Shown: positions 59,291 to 64,000 of the stretch, one piece after another
Position numbering within the stretch: the stretch's first letter is position 1
Layout of the letters: each line of letters starts with the position of its first letter
Origin: Chiua virens
Lineage: Eukaryota > Basidiomycota > Agaricomycetes > Boletales > Boletaceae
Direction: 5' to 3'
Assembly (NCBI GenBank): GCA_019787685.1
Contig: JAHNUO010000003.1
Coordinates: 1,736,001-1,800,000, forward strand
DNA length: 64,000 nucleotides
The notes under the pieces: model-generated
Told to the model about the DNA's origin: nothing
Database searches by the model: none
What the model saw: only the letters and a program-made list of their open reading frames with translations
Translations under genes and position numbers: made by a program

Positions 59291-61300
59291 ATGTCGGTGG
59301 CAAATGGACAGCAGGTCGGCTCAGATAGCAATCACCAAACTCTGTTGGACGAGTCGGTATGGCGACAGCCTCCTTGTTTCGGTGTCGCGCTGATCGGACG
59401 TAGGACCAACCCTTTCTCCCATGGCGTGTTTGACACAGACAGCGGAACAGCGACAGCCAGGAAAATCTGGCTGAAAATCAGTATCGCAGCCGTCGGCCTT
59501 CTCATATTCATTATACTTGGCATTTTGTCTATCTATTGGGCAGCTCTCGGCAGGTCTTTCGGGAACGTTCACAACCTATCTGGATACGTTGTCGTAAGTG
59601 GCATTCCCCATGTTGTAGTTTGGGGGCGCTGGTTGATGTGCCTGCGCTAGGACTTTGACCGAGGAGAGATCGGGCAGGCTGTGACGCGAGGATTTTCGAT
59701 GGTACATGGCAATGAGCAGCTGTCCTGGTTGGTGCGAGATCCCGCGGAGTTCCCAAATGGACCGTCGGACGTCAAGGCAGCCCTTCTTGATCATCGTTGT
59801 TGGGTAGCTATCACGGGTACGCCTTACGCATCTACTGACACTGTCTCGTTGACGTATGGTTCACAGTCAACCCGAATGCGACCTCCAATTTGCTGGCGGC
59901 GGTCAACTCGTCCAATGCGGCGTATAACACTTCTCAGGCGATCAGTGCCTACCTGACCAACGCACGAAACGAAGCCGCATAGTGAGCATGCTGCTCGACG
60001 TTCAGGTGACACATGGTGATATCCTTCATTTAGCCGCATCCTCATTTCACCCATGGTGCGCGTCTTCTTTCTTGTTTTGAATACGTGATGATCGAGCATA
60101 CGACACAGGTGAACCTGATCCTGACTAATATCTCGCAGACGTTTGGTCAAGCGTTTGCACCGCAGTTAGCGTCTCATCCGAACATTAGTGGTCTGATGCA
60201 CACAGCACCCTCCCTCGTGACACTCCCAATTAGTTATGCACTGTACGACCTCCGGCCGTTTGACGTCCCTGTGTACGTCCTCATTGCACGCGAGGGGGGT
60301 GTTGCTCATTCTTTTTCAGGGCATCCGCCGTGGATTTCGTCGGACTCATTTATCTCATGATCCTCGCGGTAAGGCGTGCTTTACTACGCCGTCGAGCTGG
60401 CTGACTGGTTGTGGTGTAGTTTATATTAACGGTATGTCTGATCATGGATCTACCTCCGGGTCTCAGGCTAATCGTACTTCATTTCTGAGAATCACCTGTT
60501 GGTGGCATGCAATCAAAGTGGACTCGGGAGACGTCTGACACTGAAGTCACTGATCTTGTTGCGTTTGCTGTGGCCTTTTTTTCTATACTTCTTCATCTCG
60601 GTAAGCCGCTTTCTCACGCGCCCTGTCTTAAATTCACTGCTTGCAGCTCGTGTATGCCTTGTTGAGCCTGGCTTTTGGTGTTCCATTCGGGCGATAGTGA
60701 GTCGACTAATTATTTTCGGGGGCGGGCACTGAGTTTGATCCCTGCACAGTTATAGTGGTGGCTTCGTTATTTACTGGATGATGTCTTGGGTGGCAATGGC
60801 TGCACTGCACGTCTCTTTTCCGTCTTTCCAGTAGCAGTGATTCTGATGATTCAACAGGGGATTTGCCTTGGAGTCCATGATCACCCTCATGACGATCAAG
60901 TTTGTTCCGGTCTTTCTGGTGTTGTGGATCATCGGTAGGTCGTCGTGTTTCCAACGACCACATCGGTGACTCACGATGTGCATAGTCAATGTTTCCGTGT
61001 CATACTACCCCATCGAAGTGCTTCCCATCATATTTCGATATGGGTATGCAATGCCATTCTACAACGTCTCCAACACTGTCCGTACGGTCGTCTTCAACAC
61101 GAAAAACCAGAGTACGTCCGTCACATGTCCAGGTGAATGAATTGTGCTGGATGCGCTCCATGTTTTCAGTCGGACTCAACTTTGGCGTTCAGTTTGCATG
61201 GATTGCAGTGTCATGCATCACTCTGCCGATCTTCCAGTGGATGTCTCGGAGGAGAGAAGTACAAACTTGGCGTCATTCACAGACAAAGGGGCTCTCATAA
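59291..61300 (+). CDS. Sng1-like DUF3533 multi-pass membrane protein
   Basis: DUF3533 proteins include yeast Sng1, linked to nitrosoguanidine and drug resistance, and are plasma-membrane proteins of ABC-2-like topology. The start MSVANGQQVGSDSNHQTLLD is at 59291. After a short cytosolic part comes the first helix, IWLKISIAAVGLLIFIILGI then LSIYWAALGR. A large extracellular loop (LSWLVRDPAEFPNGPSDVKA, AAVNSSNAAYNTSQAISAYL, APQLASHPNISGLMHTAPSL) has several Asn-glycosylation sequons. The C-terminal helices contain VDFVGLIYLMILA, LRLLWPFFLYFFIS, LVYALLSLAFGVPFG, YWMMSWVAMAAL, MITLMTIKFVPVFLVLWII, VSYYPIEVLPIIFRYGYAMP and IGLNFGVQFAWIAVSC. It ends TKGLS. About ten introns. One exon near 60420-60540 is unclear. 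Family fit is very good. Confidence 0.87.
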
Positions 61301-61600
61301 AAAACGGTGCTGATGCAAACAGGATGTGTTATTATATGTTAGTTAATCTTACTTATGTCTTCTGTAATCTCTCAGAAATCTACTACTGCGTCGTTTTGGC
61401 TGAAGCAGTCCCTGCGAGGTGACTATTTAAATCATCATGACCTTTGCGACCGGATCTGCAATGTCAGCTCAATATCCATTTGCATTAACCGTGATTGTGA
61501 TTGTATGTATGCTCGGAAAACAAGAATGAATGGGGATGGTAGGTGGTTGTCTATCAGTGGTCAAGAATAAGTAATATAGATGCTAACACGTCTGCGGGGT
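61301..61600. other. Convergent intergenic region
   Basis: The spacer lies between the stop codons of the DUF3533 gene and Pam16. A short plus-strand frame starting near 61439 (MTFATGSAMSAQYPFAL) would run antisense into the Pam16 exons and is taken as chance. Nothing else is seen. Confidence 0.4.
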
Positions 61601-62269
61601 TCAACTTAATCCTGATCCTGGACTATTTGACTCGGCTGCTGGTTTTGTCGCCCCGGCTGGCGCATCCTCTTGAGCCATACGCATTTCCGCCTCTATTCGT
61701 TCATGCGCGCGGACCACCTTTGATTGTAGGTAATGTGAATGTGCGGGAGGCGGTGGCGGTCTACCGGCACGCGAACCGGATGCGGGTGGGTCAGGAGGAG
61801 GCCGAGGCGCGTTCACCTTGAACAGGTGTTCATAATTCTAAGTGTCATCGTGTGTAAGCCATGGAAGTCGCGCTATGTCTGCGGAAGTGAAACTCGCCTT
61901 GAGGATGGTCTCCATCGCCTCCCCACGTTTGGCGTTCAGAATGAGATGCGCCTCGTCGAGGGTCATGCGGTGTTCTCGGGTGAGTTTATCGGCCACGGAA
62001 CCCGAAGTTGCGTTGCGGACGCCGGCGGCATCGGAGCTGAGTGCCTCTGGACGGTGTTTGGCATCTGAGAGAAGAAGCAACCGGATAGAAGGTGAGTACA
62101 TGGATTCGACGTCAGAGGTGTGTCGTACTTTGGACTGCTTGTCTGCCCGCTGCAAAGAGCGCCTTGCCGAATATTTGTGCACCGGTCAATAGGATTTGCA
62201 CAATGAGCTTCGGGGCTGACTATACGGGGATGTCAGCGACATAGATAACTCGTTGAAGATACGCACCAT
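61601..62269 (-). CDS. pam16: Pam16/Tim16, J-like subunit of the mitochondrial import motor
   Basis: Pam16 pairs with the J-protein Pam18 and regulates mtHsp70 at the TIM23 channel, on the matrix side of the inner membrane. The ATG at 62267-62269 is a one-codon exon; a GTGCGT intron joins it to SAPKLIVQILLTGAQIFGKA and LFAAGRQAVQ. After a second intron (GTACGA) come AKHRPEALSSDAAGVRNATS and VADKLTREHRMTLDEAHLIL then NAKRGEAMETILK, the J-like helices. A GC-AG intron follows (61838-61897), then NYEHLFKVNAPRPPPDPP and HSHYLQSKVVRAHERIEAEM, with a tail ending SPGSGLS at 61601-61603. As expected for Pam16 the HPD motif of true J-proteins is absent. About 160 residues, slightly longer in the Pro-rich linker and tail. 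Confidence 0.92.
61838..61897 (-). other. GC-AG intron in Pam16
   Basis: Boundaries are CTCAAG|GCGAGT and CACTTAG|AATTAT. The join yields ILKNYEHLFKVN, the invariant Pam16 run. The next GT (GTTTCA) gives a stop at once. Confidence 0.85.
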
Positions 62270-62380
62270 GAAGACTCGATGGACGCTTTAGCGGACGAAT
62301 GAGTCTTACAGCGACTATTTATGAGTCACGTGATCTCAAAAAATTTGTAGAGGATTCACATTTATTACCCTCTGTGAACA
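62270..62380. promoter_or_regulatory. 111-bp bidirectional promoter, Pam16 and Rpa43
   Basis: Only 111 bp separate two outward start codons. A palindromic TCACGTGA lies near the middle (62326-62333), the expected site of a bHLH factor such as Cbf1. A run of A follows (62338-62343), and A/T-rich sequence follows on the Rpa43 side. Shared regulation of import-motor and Pol I genes is inferred. Confidence 0.55.
62326..62333. promoter_or_regulatory. TCACGTGA palindrome (E-box/CDEI-like)
   Basis: Perfect 8-bp palindrome in the shared Pam16/Rpa43 promoter, about 57 bp from the Pam16 ATG and 48 bp from the Rpa43 ATG. It equals the optimal Cbf1 site. Binding is inferred only. Confidence 0.5.
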
Positions 62381-63821
62381 ATGACTGGCATCCATTCAGG
62401 TTCTCAATCCAAAAAACGAAAGCATCGGTCTACAGAAGATGTAGACTCAAGTGTATCACAAAAGAAGAAAGAAAAGCGGCACAAGACGTCAGTTGCGCCT
62501 CCCTTGCAAGATGCGTTAAAACGTAAGCCAGTCTCGTCCAAAGACAAGGGCAAATCGCGTGCATCAGAGGACCTCCCGAGCGAGTTCCGTACCATCAACG
62601 CCAGCCTCGTCCTCTCCGTTCCCCCCGTCTTTGCCTCTGATCTTCGCGCCGGGGTGGAAGAGATGCTGGATAGCATGGTCATGCGGTGAGCGTCGGAACC
62701 TGTGACTCTTGCGCATCCTATGTTGATTCGCAGGTGCTCATCTTGACGGACAGATATATCCCCTCCTTGCAAGGTGTCCTCTTGGCACATTCCAACATAC
62801 AGTTTCTGAGCCAGACTGCAAATATACACGGCGACTGTCCGTTTGCGGTCTGTAACGTGAGCTTCGACGCGACTGTCTGGGGCCCCCGAGTGTCCATGAA
62901 ACTAGGTTTGTGTCTTGATTGTTTCGAAAGCTCTCATTCGTTGCTCATATGCATGAACAGTGGGTAGGATAAATTTGTACTCTCCTGACCATGTCTCCCT
63001 TCTCGTACACCGCACTTTCAATGTCTCGATCCCTCGGCAGCATATTCCACAAGATCAATGGGTATTTGAATATGGACCGGCACCAAATGACCCAGAGTTT
63101 GGAGAAGGGACAGACTGGAATGCAGGCGGTCAATCAAAAGACGCAGAGAGTGACGCAGAGATGGTCGATTCCACGCAACAAAAGACTTCTCAAGAGACTC
63201 GGGAAGCGGAGAGCAGTGGTCGCTGGGTACACCATCTAACGGGATCAAAGCTAGGTGATCCGGATGGTTATGTTGAATTTACGGTGATAGGGTATGTTTA
63301 TTCCGGACTGATTCTGGTATATTCTATTTTGTGGCGCCTTATTAAACACGCAGTTCCACAGACTGACAATAGCAAACGAGATGTTATCGCTACAAGGATC
63401 TATCCAACCAGACCCATTCTCCCCCGAACATGTCCCACATCCTAATAAGGAGCCCTCACCCGCATTTGCTCGTGATGGGACGTCGGATGTCGAGGATCAT
63501 CACGAGGGTGATCGCGCAGACAAGGAGGACGAGGACGAGGACGAGAGTGACGGAGACACGTTCAGGTACCTTGCGAAGCTCTCGGATGAAGCTCGCGCAG
63601 CCCAGGAGGCGAAACGTGCCCAGGAGGAGGGAGAACGAGTTGACGCGCTCAGGTACCTTGCGGAGTTCTCGGATGAAGATCGCGCAGCCCAGGAGGCGAA
63701 ACGTGCCCAGGAGGCAGAACGAGTTGAAAATGGAAAGAAACGAAAGCGACGAGAAAGCCGTGGCAAGGGTGGGGAGAGCAAGCGGGCGGAGAAGAAGCGG
63801 ATAAAAGAGACCTCGCCGTGA
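62381..63821 (+). CDS. rpa43: RNA polymerase I subunit Rpa43
   Basis: Rpa43 with Rpa14 forms the Pol I stalk and binds the initiation factor Rrn3. The start MTGIHSGSQSKKRKHRSTED is at 62381, followed by a basic nucleolar-type stretch and FRTINASLVLSVPPVFASDL then RAGVEEMLDSMVMRYIPSLQ. After the intron comes GVLLAHSNIQFLSQTANIHG and CPFAVCNVSFDATVWGPRVS (SHS2/tip domain), then the OB part VGRINLYSPDHVSLLVHRTF, NVSIPRQHIPQDQWVFEYGP and WVHHLTGSKLGDPDGYVEFT then VIGLTIANEMLSLQGSI. The C-terminus is a charged coiled coil with two 29-residue repeats (63562-63726) and a Lys/Arg-rich end. Four introns are canonical. The stop is at 63819-63821. About 390 residues. Confidence 0.9.
63562..63726 (+). 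repeat. Tandem 87-nt coding repeat in Rpa43
   Basis: Unit 1 (63562-63648) and unit 2 (63649-63726, 78 nt) are nearly identical. They encode RYLAKLSDEARAAQEAKRAQ and RYLAEFSDEDRAAQEAKRAQ, each followed by a short variable Glu/Arg end. The period of 29 residues keeps the reading frame, so the duplication is recent and in frame. Confidence 0.85.
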
Positions 63822-64000
63822 TACCTACAGCGTTGTTCACTATCTGGGTAGCAGTAGCATGTGAGCGAGTACCCATGTGCAGGACAAGGACTCATGCATC
63901 ATGTGTTGGTGCCTACCGCAATTGCCAATAAGCGTGGTTTTACGTTCTCGTGTATGTCGATCTCATGCCAGTCACTCGCTCGGACGCAAACGCAGCAAGG
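63822..64000. other. Sequence downstream of Rpa43
   Basis: The final 179 bp are presumably the Rpa43 3' UTR and spacer. Nothing is recognised. Confidence 0.3.

Noticed and set aside
61439..61821. Plus-strand frame MTFATGSAMSAQYPFAL and following exon-like segment
   Set aside because: It overlaps the Pam16 exons in antisense, where Pam16 is certain. The apparent coding signal is the shadow of Pam16.
1..64000. tRNA, rRNA and CRISPR features
   Set aside because: No T-loop-like GGTTCGA box with a matching acceptor stem, no rRNA sequence and no regularly spaced repeats were seen.

Overview
This window is nuclear DNA of a filamentous fungus, most probably an agaricomycete basidiomycete. Nearly every gene is cut by many short introns of about 45-60 nt with GTRNGT donors and CTRAY branch sites, genes are densely packed on both strands, and the protein set (Rrp17/Nop25, Bos1, Ypk9, Lcd1/ATRIP, UPF2, Mei2, Pam16, Rpa43, RACK1/Cpc2) is a normal fungal housekeeping complement. 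I see no transposon, CRISPR array, rRNA, tRNA or plasmid-like segment. Exon structures were worked out by eye from reading frame, splice sites and family motifs recalled from memory; no database was searched.

Layout. 0-9.3 kb: a sugar (FucP-type) MFS permease cut by the left edge (-), a conserved fungal protein (+), RACK1 (-), an inosine-uridine nucleoside hydrolase (+) and the mitotic-exit GAP Bub2/Cdc16 (-). 9.5-19 kb: an AP-4 epsilon-like adaptin (+), an unrecognised protein (+), a GH5 glycoside hydrolase (-) and a FAM72-domain protein (-). 19-29 kb: Nop25/Rrp17, the SNARE Bos1, a P5B ATPase (Ypk9/ATP13A2 type), a small signal-peptide plus one-TM protein and an MBL-fold hydrolase, all +. 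29-35 kb: three minus-strand genes (a Ser/Pro-rich unknown, a degenerate amidohydrolase-like protein, a coiled-coil protein with glycine-periodic repeats). 35-40.6 kb: Tudor-SN (+) and a type II membrane glycosyltransferase-like protein (+). 40.6-53.4 kb: Lcd1/ATRIP, UPF2 and Mei2, all -. 54.7-64 kb: mitochondrial bS6m (+), a HAD hydrolase (-), a RING-H2 membrane E3 (+), a Sng1-like DUF3533 protein (+), Pam16 (-) and Rpa43 (+).

How the genes work together. They do not form one pathway. Several are head-to-head pairs sharing short promoters: Pam16/Rpa43 with 111 bp and a TCACGTGA box, FAM72/Nop25 with 171 bp, Bub2/AP-4 with 276 bp, HAD/RING with 334 bp and the coiled-coil protein/Tudor-SN with 373 bp. 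Lcd1, UPF2 and Mei2 follow one another on the minus strand.

Two patterns stand out. First, several introns make sense only with a GC-AG boundary: FAM72, Tudor-SN (two or more) and Pam16. Second, six genes carry at least eight apparent single-base frameshifts that break otherwise convincing conserved proteins (Tudor-SN has three), while long neighbours such as the P5B ATPase, GH5, AP-4 epsilon and UPF2 read through where I checked. Base-level assembly error is the simplest explanation, but decay or strain variation cannot be excluded.
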